A stretch of DNA of 34,961 bases from Peptococcaceae bacterium (GCA_009782825.1 WRII01000028.1:1-34961), one strand, 5' to 3'; shown: positions 16,111 to 26,191, counted from the stretch's first letter. Notes: generated from the sequence alone by a model not told the origin. Translations and numbers: made by a program.

Positions 16111-19100
16111 ATGCTGCAACTCAAAGATATCACCAAAACTTACACAACAGCCAGCTTTGAACAGACCGCCTTAGATGGACTCTCTGTGACCTTCCGTGAC
16201 AATGAGTTCGCCGCCATCCTTGGCCCCTCCGGCTCGGGCAAAACAACACTGTTGAATATTGTCGGCGGACTGGATCACGCCGACTCCGGCGAACTCCTGA
16301 TAGAAGGAATCTCTACCGAGCTTTATAAAGACCGTGATTGGGACACCTATCGCAATAACCGGATCGGCTTCGTCTTTCAAAGCTACAACCTGATCACCCA
16401 CCAAACCGTGCTGGCCAATGTGGAGCTGGCCTTAACCCTTTCCGGCGTGTCCAATGCTGAACGTCAGAGCCGGGCCATTCAGGTTCTGAAAGAAGTCGGC
16501 CTTGCCGATCATATCCACAAAAAACCGAGCCAGCTTTCCGGCGGTCAGATGCAGCGGGTGGCCATTGCCCGGGCTTTGGTTAATGACCCGGAGATCGTCC
16601 TGGCCGATGAACCGACCGGCGCCTTGGATTCGAAGACCAGCCTGCAAATTATGGATCTCTTGACACACATCGCCAAAGACCGCCTGGTTATCATGGTGAC
16701 CCACAACTCTGATCTGGCTGACACCTATGCCAATCGTACCCTCACTCTATCCGATGGACGCCTTGTTTCCGACAGCAACCCCTACACGCCGGAGACCATG
16801 CAAGCCGGCTCCGGCGAAGCCATCAAGCACACCTCCATGAATTTTTTGACATCACTGTCCCTGTCTTTCTCCAACCTGATGACCAAGAAGGGACGCACCA
16901 TCATGACAGCCTTTGCCGGATCCATAGGTATTATCGGCATTGCCGCTATTCTGGCTTTAGCTAACGGTGTTCAAGAGTACATCAAAGATGTGGAGGAAAG
17001 TACGCTTTCTCAGTATCCGCTTAGCATAACACGCAGCGGCATAGACCTGACAACCATGCTGGTTGGCAGCAATCGGGCAGAGGGAAATGAGGGAAACGAG
17101 GGAAACGAAGGCAGCGATAACCCCCATCATAGCTCGGGCAGCCAGAACTCTGACGACGGCACGCTACGTGAAATCAAACTGCTTTCCAGCGTGTTCAAAA
17201 GCATTACAACCAACGACTTAGAAGCTCTGAGAGTCTTTTTAGATGACAAGTCCCAAAGCGCCATTGACCGATATGTCAATGCCATCGAATACGCCTACGA
17301 CCTCACCCCGCAGATCTATCTGGGAAACACCTCCAAGAAAGTCTGGCAAGTCAACCCTGATATCATGTCCCGGATGATGGATCCCTCAGCCGCCAGTATG
17401 GGCAGCTCCAGCTCAGCCTGGAGCTTCGGCATGAATATGAGCATCTTCAATTCCATGCCGCGAAACACGTCTCTCGTAACAGATCAATATAACGTTTTGG
17501 CCGGCAAATGGCCTGTGGCCTACAATGAGTGCGTCATCGTCCTGGCGCCCGGCGAAAGAATCAGCGACTATGTGTCCTATGTCTTGGGCTTGCGCGATCC
17601 GGATCTGTTGCAGCAGATGTTTGACGACTTTATGGATCAAAAGAATGTTACACCCCCTATCGATAATCGGACATTTACCTTCCAGGATTATTTAGATGTG
17701 GATCTGAGGCTGGTTTTGGCCCCCGACTACTATAGCTATGACAGCGTGTACAATGTCTATGTGGATCACCGCGACGACCAAAACTACTTAAAAGACTTAA
17801 TCAACGACTCTGAGCGCCTGCACATTGTAGGCGTCATCGCTCCAAAACCGGACAGCGCCCTCACGCCGCTGCGCCCGGGTATCAATTACCTGCCGGAGCT
17901 TACTGACTACCTGATGGAAAAAGCCGCTGAAAAGGATATCGTAAAAAGTCAGCTCGCTCAGCCGGACACTGATGTCTTCACCGGCAAGACCTTTTCACAG
18001 ATAAACAGCGAGGGCGGCCTGGCCGACTTTGACATGAGCAAAATGCTGACCATAGATGAAGATGCTCTTGGCAGCGCCTTTAAATTCGACGCCGGCTCCC
18101 TGGGCAATATCGACTTTACCAAAGCCTTGGATCTGGATTCTCTGATGGCGAACATGCCCGGCCTCCCTGCCATAGACTTAACTTCTGTACTTGCGTCACA
18201 GGGGATGGGCAGCTTTCAACTGAGAGGGTTATCCGATTTTGCGGGTAGGGTTCTTGGCGACTACCTGGCCAGCCGCTCGTCTGCGTCTGACCCGGACACT
18301 CAACATGTGTTGAACGGTTTTAGCCAATATCTGCAACAGCCGGAAGTCCGAACCAGTTTAGCCGCCATACCGGCCAATGCCATCGGATCCCCAGGGCTTA
18401 ATGACCTGGCCGCAAACACAATCGCCAGATATATGCAGTACTGTGGTATGCACGGGATTACAGATCCCGGCATCATGATTGCCCAATTCCCCGCTTGGCT
18501 GGAGCCACAGGTTCCGGCGCTGGAGGCCGCTCTACAGCAATCGCTTGACAGCGCCATGATTATGCAGATCAATGGACTGATAAACATCTACCTAACTCAG
18601 GTCGGGTATGCTCCCCATAGTTCGTCAGGCACTAGAACCGGTGATTTCTCCCTATGGCTGTCCCAACCGGATGTATCCGCCCAAGTACAAAACTATTTCT
18701 CCGCATCTGTAAATACAGACCCGCTGCTTCAGAGCATCTCCACCCTATTCAACACCTATCTTCAGCAAACTGTATCCGGCTTCATGACACAGTTCATGAC
18801 TGCCCTTCAGCAGCAGTTGTCGACCGCAATCACCAATTCTATGAATCAGCTGACAAGCAGCATGGGCTTCTCCCCCGATCTCTTTGAAAAAATCTTTCAG
18901 TTCAACATGGATCAGGACCAACTCGCCCAGTTGATGCTCTCACTTATGGGCGCGCAAAAGAACTGCGAATCAAACCTGAAGCTCTTGGGCTACGCCAATC
19001 CGGATGATCCGTCAAGCATTTCCATCTATCCCAAAGATTTTGAGAGCAAACAGCAGGTTCTCAATATTTTAGATGACTATAACAGCCGTATGAAAAGCTC

Positions 19101-19581
19101 CGGCGCCGAAGACCAGGTCATTGTCTACACCGATATTGTCGGCGCACTGATGAGCTCAGTGACAACAATCATTAATATGATCAGTGCAGTGCTTGTGGCT
19201 TTTGTCACCATCTCGCTTATCGTGTCCAGCATCATGATTGGGATTGTCACCTATATCTCAGTCTTAGAGCGCAAAAAGGAGATCGGCATCTTGCGCTCAA
19301 TCGGCGCCAGTAAGTTGAATGTCGGCACTGTTTTTGTCGCTGAAACGCTCATCATTGGTCTTACGGCAGGCATCATCGGCATCGTAATCACCGCCCTGAT
19401 GTGTATTCCGGCTAATATCATTGTCGAGGCCAAGTTCGATGTGGCCAATCTTGCCCAGCTGCCGCCGATCCCCTCGATTATGCTGATAGGCGTCAGCTGC
19501 CTGCTTTCGTTGGTCGCCGGACTGATCCCCTCATTCGCCGCCTCCCGGCGTGATCCTGTGGAGGCTCTGCGCAGTGAATAG
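16111..19581 (+). CDS. Giant ABC exporter: ATPase fused to FtsX/MacB-type permease
   Basis: This protein has 1156 residues. The N-terminal ATPase of the LolD/MacB class shows Walker A GPSGSGKTT (38-46), signature LSGGQMQRVAIARAL (about 141), Walker B EIVLADEPTGALDS (about 161-174) and H-loop VTHN. A first membrane helix (about 262-284) is followed by roughly 730 residues outside the membrane. Three C-terminal helices (about 1020-1050, 1074-1100, 1120-1145) contain the FtsX signature ERKKEIGILRSIGASK. The MacB-type topology is clear, but the outside domain is several times larger than usual and is rich in Q, S and M. It includes a NEG tripeptide repeat (9-bp tandem repeat around 17091-17118). 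The frame is open back to 15835, but AAGAAGGTG just before ATG 16111 and the sharp onset of the ATPase domain fix the start. Such pumps move peptides, lipids or antibiotics, or act as mechanotransducers. Confidence 0.9.
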   Translation: MLQLKDITKTYTTASFEQTALDGLSVTFRDNEFAAILGPSGSGKTTLLNIVGGLDHADSGELLIEGISTELYKDRDWDTYRNNRIGFVFQSYNLITHQTVLANVELALTLSGVSNAERQSRAIQVLKEVGLADHIHKKPSQLSGGQMQRVAIARALVNDPEIVLADEPTGALDSKTSLQIMDLLTHIAKDRLVIMVTHNSDLADTYANRTLTLSDGRLVSDSNPYTPETMQAGSGEAIKHTSMNFLTSLSLSFSNLMTKKGRTIMTAFAGSIGIIGIAAILALANGVQEYIKDVEESTLSQYPLSITRSGIDLTTMLVGSNRAEGNEGNEGNEGSDNPHHSSGSQNSDDGTLREIKLLSSVFKSITTNDLEALRVFLDDKSQSAIDRYVNAIEYAYDLTPQIYLGNTSKKVWQVNPDIMSRMMDPSAASMGSSSSAWSFGMNMSIFNSMPRNTSLVTDQYNVLAGKWPVAYNECVIVLAPGERISDYVSYVLGLRDPDLLQQMFDDFMDQKNVTPPIDNRTFTFQDYLDVDLRLVLAPDYYSYDSVYNVYVDHRDDQNYLKDLINDSERLHIVGVIAPKPDSALTPLRPGINYLPELTDYLMEKAAEKDIVKSQLAQPDTDVFTGKTFSQINSEGGLADFDMSKMLTIDEDALGSAFKFDAGSLGNIDFTKALDLDSLMANMPGLPAIDLTSVLASQGMGSFQLRGLSDFAGRVLGDYLASRSSASDPDTQHVLNGFSQYLQQPEVRTSLAAIPANAIGSPGLNDLAANTIARYMQYCGMHGITDPGIMIAQFPAWLEPQVPALEAALQQSLDSAMIMQINGLINIYLTQVGYAPHSSSGTRTGDFSLWLSQPDVSAQVQNYFSASVNTDPLLQSISTLFNTYLQQTVSGFMTQFMTALQQQLSTAITNSMNQLTSSMGFSPDLFEKIFQFNMDQDQLAQLMLSLMGAQKNCESNLKLLGYANPDDPSSISIYPKDFESKQQVLNILDDYNSRMKSSGAEDQVIVYTDIVGALMSSVTTIINMISAVLVAFVTISLIVSSIMIGIVTYISVLERKKEIGILRSIGASKLNVGTVFVAETLIIGLTAGIIGIVITALMCIPANIIVEAKFDVANLAQLPPIPSIMLIGVSCLLSLVAGLIPSFAASRRDPVEALRSE

Positions 19582-19657
19582 GAGGCCTGATATCGATGAA
19601 TATTTTTTCGATTAATTCAAAATATATCCTATATACTCTTTTTGAGGAGGATGTAGC

Positions 19658-20284
19658 GTGAGAAACTATCCCAAGGCCTTGTTGGATCCGGCCCAGTGTG
19701 CTGTTGTCATTATCGATCATCAGCCTCAAATGTATTTTGGTGTCGAGAGTGCGCCGCGCTGTATCATTGAAAACAACGTCATCGGCCTCGCCAAAGCGGC
19801 ACAACTGTTTGGGGTACCCTGTATGCTCACTACAGTAGCAGCCCAAACCTTTTCCGGACCGACATACGCTAAACTGCAATCTGTATACCCTCAGGTGGTT
19901 CCCATTGACCGTACGGCAATCAACGCGTGGGAGGACGCCAATTTGAAAAAGGCGATTGAGGGAACCCAGCGCAAACGCCTCATCATCGCCGGGCTATGGA
20001 CCGAAGCCTGCGTAACGTTCCCAGCCTTGTGTATGATGGAAGACGGCTATGAGGTTTTTATCGCCGCTGATGCTTGCGGCGGGGCTTCCGGGGCTGCCCA
20101 CGATATGGCCATTCTCCGTATGACACAAGCCGGTGTGAAGCCGATGACCTGGATGCAGGTCATGCTGGAGTGGCAGCGTGATTGGAATAACTTAGAAACC
20201 TACGAAGGGGTCATGACAATTGTCAAGGAACACGGCGGCGCGTATGGTCTTGGGGTGGAATACTCCGAAAGCATGCGAGCGTGA
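19658..20284 (+). CDS. YcaC-like isochorismatase-fold cysteine hydrolase
   Basis: This 208-residue protein has the isochorismatase fold, with an early aspartate in VVIIDHQPQMYFG and the nucleophile cysteine in GLWTEACVTFPALCM. The INAWED segment and the late TWMQVMLEWQRDWNN block are typical of the YcaC branch rather than of true isochorismatases or nicotinamidases. In the position where many relatives have the catalytic lysine the motif reads PIDRTAINAW, so arginine replaces lysine. The natural substrate of YcaC proteins is not established. It starts with GTG 19658 behind GAGGAGG. A TATACT box near 19630 suggests its own promoter. It converges on the next gene with only 13 bp between. Confidence 0.87.
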   Translation: MRNYPKALLDPAQCAVVIIDHQPQMYFGVESAPRCIIENNVIGLAKAAQLFGVPCMLTTVAAQTFSGPTYAKLQSVYPQVVPIDRTAINAWEDANLKKAIEGTQRKRLIIAGLWTEACVTFPALCMMEDGYEVFIAADACGGASGAAHDMAILRMTQAGVKPMTWMQVMLEWQRDWNNLETYEGVMTIVKEHGGAYGLGVEYSESMRA

Positions 20285-20297
20285 TTCCCGCGATCCG

Positions 20298-21077
20298 TTA
20301 CCGTGACCCACGTCTTCCGCGCATATACCAGTGAGGTATTTCTTCGCTTGCTCTGTAGGGGTTCCTCTCTATAGAGCCTGTCCCCCTCGCCCCTTCAGTC
20401 CTAAATAAAGAAGACAACTTTGAAAAACCGCTCTTTTTCGGACGTGTCCCCCGAAAGCTGTAAGATCGGTTTTTTTCTTGCGAAGCTGGTGAAGCTGGTA
20501 TCCTATAGCTAAGGCTGGCATCCTCAGCTATGCTGTCTGATCTTCGCTCGGCTACGGCTGGTCTCTTATAGGCCGGCCTCCTATACCTATAGTTAAGGCG
20601 AGTCTGTCCCCTCTCTGAATCTGGCGTCCTTAGAGAGGTCATGCTGTCCGGCCTTCGTCCAATACAGTTGGGATCCTCCAACTGTCTGATATATCGGCCG
20701 GAAGCAGACTGATATTCTGCATCTTGCGCTCTGTACATCGATCGCCCCTTACCCACCAAAGCGGACACCATGGCCAACAGGACAGCACCTGTCAAAACCT
20801 TAACCGCACCAAAAGGCAGCACCTGAAAATAAAAAGACAGAAGCAGTATAGCCAGCACCACATAAGCCAGAGCCGCCACAACCCCCGGCATAATCCGGCT
20901 TGTTGCGCAGGCCCCATAATAGCCCGCCACAAAGCAGCTTAAGACCAATCCCACATCTACACTTAGCAGCATATACTGAGCGCCAACACCCCACCATGCC
21001 ATACCCACAACCACAACAAGAGCCAAAACCGTTACAGCCAAAGCCATCATCAGCCCACGAAAAACGCTTGTCCACAT
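20298..21077 (-). CDS. TIGR04086-like membrane protein with long basic tail
   Basis: This protein has 259 residues from the ATG at 21077, which follows GGGAGGGGAG; an in-frame TTG at 21095 lies upstream of that ribosome site. Residues 1-112 hold four membrane helices arranged like the TIGR04086/YndM-type Firmicute membrane proteins, whose function is unknown. The remaining 145 residues are polar, disordered-looking and rich in R, S and Y (PAYKRPAVAERRSDS, GTRPKKSGFSK). The usual family length is near 120-140, so the tail roughly doubles the protein. Nearby DNA in the tail (20500-20690) is made of short imperfect repeats, such as CTATAG and GGCTGG words, suggesting the tail grew by slippage. 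Confidence 0.7.
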   Translation of the reverse strand: MWTSVFRGLMMALAVTVLALVVVVGMAWWGVGAQYMLLSVDVGLVLSCFVAGYYGACATSRIMPGVVAALAYVVLAILLLSFYFQVLPFGAVKVLTGAVLLAMVSALVGKGRSMYRAQDAEYQSASGRYIRQLEDPNCIGRRPDSMTSLRTPDSERGQTRLNYRYRRPAYKRPAVAERRSDSIAEDASLSYRIPASPASQEKNRSYSFRGTRPKKSGFSKLSSLFRTEGARGTGSIERNPYRASEEIPHWYMRGRRGSR

Positions 21078-21096
21078 AACTCTCCCCTCCCTCAAG

Positions 21097-21141
21097 ACTC
21101 CCAGAACTCCCAGAACTCCCAGAACTCCCAGAACTCCCAGA
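21097..21141 (-). repeat. 9-bp tandem repeat just upstream of the membrane-protein gene
   Basis: The unit ACTCCCAGA (plus strand) is repeated five times, the last lacking its final base match, from 21097. On the gene's strand it reads TCTGGGAGT, again containing a purine-rich ribosome-site-like GGGAG. It lies 20 bp upstream of the start codon at 21077. Confidence 0.85.
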
Positions 21142-21159
21142 CCACCATCCCTATATCCC

Positions 21160-21183
21160 TAAAAATTAGCGTAAAAATTACGC
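21160..21183 (-). terminator. Possible terminator of the lonB-lonA-ysxC operon
   Basis: A perfect 6-bp inverted repeat (GCGTAA at 21169-21174, TTACGC at 21178-21183) is followed on the minus strand by TAATTTTTAGGG. It is about 105 bp beyond the ysxC stop. The stem is AT-rich and short, so strength is doubtful. The rest of 21142-21286 holds no gene. Confidence 0.35.
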
Positions 21184-21286
21184 CTGAACGATAAAGGTTC
21201 CCCAAAACGAATTCTGTAGTATGTATATATGAGATCTCTTGATTCCTTATTCCAAAATTAGGAAACTATTCCAAGCTATGACTTCT

Positions 21287-21871
21287 TTACCCCTGCACAA
21301 TCGCCTCAACCGCCTCATGCAATTCCTTATACCCCGTCTGATCCTTGCTGGAAAAAGCAATAATTACATCCACATCAATCTCCAGCGTCCCAGCAATCTC
21401 CTTGAGATACTTCCCCCTCTGAGAACGGGCAATCTTATCCGCCTTCGTCGCCACCACCAGCACAGGATAGCCATATGTCCGCAGCATATCCATCATAATT
21501 CTATCATCCTCCGTAGGCTTATGCCGGATATCCACAAGCAGGACCACCCCGCGCAGCGTCTTGCGGCGCGCAAAATACTCCTCCATCATTCTGCGCCAGC
21601 GGGCCTTGGTCGTCTTTGGCACCTTTGCGTACCCATACCCCGGCAGATCCACCAGATACCATTGATCATTGATATTGAAAAAATTAATTGTCTGCGTCTT
21701 CCCCGGCGTCTGCCCCGTCTTCGCCAAATTGCGGCGGCCCAGAAACTTATTGATTAATGAAGATTTTCCCACATTAGAGCGCCCCGCCACAGCAATCTCA
21801 GGCACAATGGGCGGAGGATACTGACTGTATTTAACTGTGGATATTATGTACTCAGCTTTCCGGATAATCAT
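21287..21871 (-). CDS. ysxC: Ribosome biogenesis GTPase YsxC/EngB
   Basis: This 194-residue GTPase is needed for assembly of the large ribosomal subunit. G1 is GRSNVGKSS (about 31-39), the switch region contains GQTPGKTQTINFF, G3 is DLPGYGYAKV, and G4 is TKADK. Length is typical. The ribosome site GTGAGGT overlaps the stop codon of lonA, and the two genes are 6 bp apart, so it is the last gene of the lonB-lonA-ysxC cluster. The same order is found in Bacillus and many clostridia. Confidence 0.96.
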   Translation of the reverse strand: MIIRKAEYIISTVKYSQYPPPIVPEIAVAGRSNVGKSSLINKFLGRRNLAKTGQTPGKTQTINFFNINDQWYLVDLPGYGYAKVPKTTKARWRRMMEEYFARRKTLRGVVLLVDIRHKPTEDDRIMMDMLRTYGYPVLVVATKADKIARSQRGKYLKEIAGTLEIDVDVIIAFSSKDQTGYKELHEAVEAIVQG

Positions 21872-21877
21872 AATACC

Positions 21878-24268
21878 TCACGCAATCGGCGGCGGCGCGC
21901 CGTGACCCGCCTCCCCTACCGGCATGGTCCCATAAACAGGGTCAAAAGCCGTAATCGGCATCGGCACAAAAGTCAGCGCCAGTTCCAGAACCTCTTCCAT
22001 CCGCTCCACAAAACGTATATCCAGCTCCTGATGGATATTGAGAGGAATCTCCTCCAGATCCTTGCGGTTCTTCTCAGGCAAAATCACCATCTTGATCCCC
22101 ACACGATGAGCCGCCAAAACCTTCTCCTTAATACCACCCACAGGCAGAACATGCCCCCTGAGAGTAATTTCCCCCGTCATCGCCACATCCTGTCGCACAG
22201 ACCTCTGAGACAAAGCCGACGTCATCGCCACCGCCATAGTAATCCCCGCCGACGGGCCATCCTTAGGCACCGCCCCTTCAGGCACATGGATATGAAGATC
22301 CGTCTTCTCGTAAAAATCCTGCGGAATTCCCAAACTCAACGCGTGAGCCCTGACAAAAGTCCATCCGGCCTGAGCCGATTCCTTCATGATCTCCCCCAGC
22401 TTGCCAGTCAGAGTCAGGTTCCCCCTTCCCACCAGGGGCGTCACCTCAATAGTCAGGACATCCCCGCCATACTGAGTATACGCCAGCCCTACCGCCGACC
22501 CCACCATAGGCTCCATGAGAATTTCCGTCTGCAAATAACGAGGAACACCAAGAGTTCTCTCCACAGTTTCCTCCTCCACCTCTCCGGCAGTCCATTCCTT
22601 ACGAACAACCTGAACACTGATTTTGCGCAGCAGATTGGCAATCTCCCGTTCAAAATTGCGCACCCCAGCTTCCCGCGTATATTCACGAATGATTTTGCGC
22701 AGGACATCCTCATTGACATTCACTTTTGACGGCCTGAGACCATGGGCTTTAATCTGTTTCGGCAGCAGACTCTGCTGTGCAATACTGATCTTTTCCTCTT
22801 CCGTATACCCATTGATAGGAATCACTTCCATGCGATCCAGCAAAGGGCGCGGAATCGTATCCAAAGTATTGGCCGTCATAATGAAGAGAACCTGGGACAA
22901 ATCCACCGGAATCTCCAGATAGTGATCAGAAAAAATATTGTTTTGCTCCGGATCCAAAACCTCCAGCAAGGCCGCCGCCGGATCTCCGCGGAAATCCGAG
23001 GCCATCTTATCAACCTCATCAAACAGGAAAACAGGGTTCATTGTCGCCGCCTTGCGCAGCCCTTGCACCACACGGCCAGGCAGCGCGCCAATATATGTCC
23101 TGCGGTGCCCCCGGATTTCCGCTTCATCCCGCACCCCTCCCAGAGACATGCGCACAAAACTCCGGTTCAGCGCCCGCGCCACCGACCTGCCCAAGGATGT
23201 CTTGCCCACACCCGGAGGGCCGACAAAACACAGCACAGGGCTGTTCATTTGAGAGGTCAGCTTGCGCACAGCCAAAAACTCAATAATCCGCTCCTTGACC
23301 TTGTCCAAGCCATAATGATCCTCATCCAAAATCTTTCTCGCCCATTGGATGTTGGTCTTATCGCGGCTCTGTGTATACCAGGGTATCATAAGAATCCAGT
23401 CCAAATAGGTGCGGATCACCGTGCCCTCCGCCGAGGCATACGGCATCTTCTCCAAGCGCTCCACCTCTTTGAGCGCCTTCTCATGAACCTCACCCGTTAA
23501 TTTAGCTTCCTCAATCTTAGCCATATACTCATCAATTTCAGCCTGTTTCTCATCCTTATCCCCCAGCTCCTTTTGAATCGCCTTGATCTGTTCACGCAAA
23601 TAGTATTCCTTCTGGGATTTCTCCATCTGTTTGCGCACACGCAGCCCAATACGCCGTTCCAGCTCCAAGATCTCTATCTCACGCATGATGTATTCCGTAA
23701 GTTTTTCCAACCGCAGATTTAAATCCACCGCTTCCAAATAACTCTGCTTATCCTCAATCCGCAAATTAAGCTGCGCCGCGATAAGATCCGCCATTTTATC
23801 AGGAGATCCCACCGTCAAAATCGCATTGCTAATATCCGCCGTAATTTTTTTATTCAATTTCGCGTATTCCTCAAACTGATGCGTCAATGAACGCAGAATG
23901 GGTTCAATGCCCGGATTGGAACTCTCAGCAGGAAACGCAACAACCTCAGCCTCAAAATAAGGTTCTTCACGCAGATATCCCATAGCTTGTCCCCGTCGGT
24001 TCCCTTCCACAAGGGCTCTCAACGTTCCTCCGGGCAAACGCAAAAGCTGCTTAACTTCACCGATGGTGCCCATCTCATAAAGATCGTCACTGTCAGGGTT
24101 ATCCAGCTCCACTTCCGTTTGAGACACAAGAAAAATATTCCTGTCCCTCAGCATAGCCTCTTCCACAGCCGCCATGGAACGTTCCCGGCCCACATCTAAA
24201 TGAAGAACCATATAAGGAAAGATGACAATCCCGCGCAAAGGCAGAACAGGGATGCTGTAATTTGACAT
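21878..24268 (-). CDS. lon: ATP-dependent protease LonA
   Basis: This 796-residue soluble Lon protease degrades misfolded and regulatory proteins. The N-terminal substrate-binding domain starts with [23 protein letters not shown], followed by a coiled-coil region. The AAA module has Walker [10 protein letters not shown] (about 355-363) and Walker [10 protein letters not shown]. The protease domain has catalytic S in [11 protein letters not shown] and K in [12 protein letters not shown]. Length is normal. GAGGAG stands before the ATG at 24268. It is 84 bp downstream of lonB. Confidence 0.97.
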   Translation of the reverse strand: MSNYSIPVLPLRGIVIFPYMVLHLDVGRERSMAAVEEAMLRDRNIFLVSQTEVELDNPDSDDLYEMGTIGEVKQLLRLPGGTLRALVEGNRRGQAMGYLREEPYFEAEVVAFPAESSNPGIEPILRSLTHQFEEYAKLNKKITADISNAILTVGSPDKMADLIAAQLNLRIEDKQSYLEAVDLNLRLEKLTEYIMREIEILELERRIGLRVRKQMEKSQKEYYLREQIKAIQKELGDKDEKQAEIDEYMAKIEEAKLTGEVHEKALKEVERLEKMPYASAEGTVIRTYLDWILMIPWYTQSRDKTNIQWARKILDEDHYGLDKVKERIIEFLAVRKLTSQMNSPVLCFVGPPGVGKTSLGRSVARALNRSFVRMSLGGVRDEAEIRGHRRTYIGALPGRVVQGLRKAATMNPVFLFDEVDKMASDFRGDPAAALLEVLDPEQNNIFSDHYLEIPVDLSQVLFIMTANTLDTIPRPLLDRMEVIPINGYTEEEKISIAQQSLLPKQIKAHGLRPSKVNVNEDVLRKIIREYTREAGVRNFEREIANLLRKISVQVVRKEWTAGEVEEETVERTLGVPRYLQTEILMEPMVGSAVGLAYTQYGGDVLTIEVTPLVGRGNLTLTGKLGEIMKESAQAGWTFVRAHALSLGIPQDFYEKTDLHIHVPEGAVPKDGPSAGITMAVAMTSALSQRSVRQDVAMTGEITLRGHVLPVGGIKEKVLAAHRVGIKMVILPEKNRKDLEEIPLNIHQELDIRFVERMEEVLELALTFVPMPITAFDPVYGTMPVGEAGHGAPPPIA

Positions 24269-24352
24269 AAAGCGTCTCCTCTATTTGGAAAATATCCTGA
24301 CACAAAGCTTAACCCTTGGTTCTGGTGCAATCCCCCTTAAGATAACTATAGT

Positions 24353-26164
24353 TTACCATGTTTGAGTCTGGTCAGGCAAATGACTTGCCGCCGGCGGCCC
24401 CAAACGCTGCCACGACGACGAAATACCCTCTTTGGGCACGTCCGCGTTAGCAGCATCCTGTTGCTGTGAGGGAGACAAAAGAACCTGCTCCAACACCTCT
24501 TCCAATGTTTCTACAGGCACCACGTCCAATCCTTCCATCAGCTTAAAGCGTTCCTGCCAATTATCCCGGGGAATAAACACCCGGCGGCATCCACTCTGCC
24601 GGGCTGCCAGCAATTTGGCTTCCACACCTCCGACAGCGTGCACCATGCCCCGGATGGAAATCTCACCTGTCATCGCCACAGTGTTGTCAATCAATCCCAT
24701 CGGAGCCGGCTGCTTGCATCCCAGAATAGCAGAATACACAGCTGTCGCAATCGTAATCCCCGCCGACGGCCCATCCAAAGGTACACCTCCGGGAATATTG
24801 ACATGCAGATCATAATTGCACGGCTCAACCCCCAATTGGCGGCGCAGCACCGTCAGCACATTTTCAATGGACGAACGCACCATACTCTTGCGGCGGATTC
24901 TGCGCACAGTATCCCCTTGTTCTTCTTCTTCCGCCATCCCGGTAACTTCTAATTTCCCCTTCCCCGGCGCAACAGGAAAAGCAGACACCTCCAATTCAAA
25001 CATCAGCCCCACATTCGCCCCATAAACCGCCAGCCCGTTGGCCACTCCAATCTGCGGATAAGACGCAATTTTCTTGTGTGGACGGGGCATATGGCCTCCG
25101 GTAGAGATGACCCACTCCAGAATTTCTGTCGTGATATACTCATCATTGTCAACATCCAGGCCCTCATTGTGAACATGCCGTCCACCACTGGCAACCTCCA
25201 GTCCCTCACTGTGAACCACCCCGGCTGCCAGCTGGATCATGTTAACAGCTTCCCGTCCGTTGGTCGCATACTCTTCCACAAGCTTGAGAGCCTCCCGGGA
25301 AATCCCCACCCCGATACGCTGAGCCGCAGTGCAGGCAATAGATCTCACCTCATCGGGCATAAGTTCACGGAAATAAATCTCAATACAGCGAGACCGCACC
25401 GCCGACGGAATCTCTGCCGGCTGGCGCGTCGTCGCCCCCACAAGCCGAAAATCCGCCGGTAATCCATTTTGAAAAATATCATGAATATGTTCAGGAATCG
25501 CCGGGTCTTCAGAATTATAGTAAGAACTCTCCAACGTCGCCTTGCGATCCTCAAGAACCTTAAGCAGCTTATTAATCTGAATCGGGTGCAGCTCTCCAAT
25601 TTCATCAATAAACAAAACCCCGCCATGAGCCTTGCTCACAGCTCCCATTTTAGGCTGAGGCACACCGGCGATCCCCATAGCGCCTGCTCCCTGATAGATC
25701 GGATCATGAACCGACCCAATCAACGGGTCCGCAATGCCCCGCTCATCAAAACGAGCCGTTGCCCCGTCCATCTCAATAAACCTCGCCTCCGGGCTGAAAG
25801 GAGAGACATTGGAGCGCTTCGCTTCCTCCAGAATCAAGCGTGCCGCCGCTGTCTTGCCCACACCAGGCGGACCATAGAGCAAAACATGCTGGGGATTCGG
25901 GGAACACAGCGCCGCCCTTAACGCTTTGATGCCATTCTCCTGCCCCACAATCTCCTCAAAACTCTGGGGCCGTGTCATCTCCGCCAGAGGCTGGGACAAA
26001 GACACCTTCCGCATGCGGTTAAGAATCTCTTTCTGCTTGCGGGATTCCTTTTCCACCGCTTCCTTGTTATTATGCTGTTGGCGCAGCATTCCCCAAAAAT
26101 ACATGCCAATCACAAGCATAAAGATAATTTGCCCAATAAACAAAAAGCCGACAACACCATCCAA
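24353..26164 (-). CDS. lonB: Membrane-anchored protease LonB
   Basis: This 603-residue LonB-type protease of spore formers has an N-terminal membrane anchor (GVVGFLFIGQIIFMLVIG) in place of the LonA N-domain. It then has an AAA module with [11 protein letters not shown] and VLFIDEIGEL, and a protease domain with S in [11 protein letters not shown] and K in GGVEAKLLAAR. In Bacillus subtilis LonB acts in the forespore. The start is TTG at 26164, read from GGGAGG 7 bases upstream; an ATG at 26169 is out of frame. It is about 50 residues longer than the Bacillus protein. Part of the excess is a duplicated 14-residue segment between the AAA and protease domains, plus a polar C-terminal extension. 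Confidence 0.94.
   Translation of the reverse strand: MDGVVGFLFIGQIIFMLVIGMYFWGMLRQQHNNKEAVEKESRKQKEILNRMRKVSLSQPLAEMTRPQSFEEIVGQENGIKALRAALCSPNPQHVLLYGPPGVGKTAAARLILEEAKRSNVSPFSPEARFIEMDGATARFDERGIADPLIGSVHDPIYQGAGAMGIAGVPQPKMGAVSKAHGGVLFIDEIGELHPIQINKLLKVLEDRKATLESSYYNSEDPAIPEHIHDIFQNGLPADFRLVGATTRQPAEIPSAVRSRCIEIYFRELMPDEVRSIACTAAQRIGVGISREALKLVEEYATNGREAVNMIQLAAGVVHSEGLEVASGGRHVHNEGLDVDNDEYITTEILEWVISTGGHMPRPHKKIASYPQIGVANGLAVYGANVGLMFELEVSAFPVAPGKGKLEVTGMAEEEEQGDTVRRIRRKSMVRSSIENVLTVLRRQLGVEPCNYDLHVNIPGGVPLDGPSAGITIATAVYSAILGCKQPAPMGLIDNTVAMTGEISIRGMVHAVGGVEAKLLAARQSGCRRVFIPRDNWQERFKLMEGLDVVPVETLEEVLEQVLLSPSQQQDAANADVPKEGISSSWQRLGPPAASHLPDQTQTW
25150..25216 (-). repeat. 42-bp tandem duplication inside lonB
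   Basis: Two 25-bp stretches, 25150-25174 and 25192-25216, match at 22 of 25 positions with a period of 42 bp. They encode VHSEGLEV and VHNEGLDV in tandem 14-residue units, so the frame is kept. Confidence 0.75.
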
Positions 26165-26191
26165 GCCATTCCCTCCCAGTCACCTCATATA

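Noticed and set aside
21902..23500. Long plus-strand frames (275 and 252 codons) opposite lonA
   Set aside because: Basic, His/Arg-rich translations typical of antisense shadows of a GC-biased gene; lonA is certain on the other strand.
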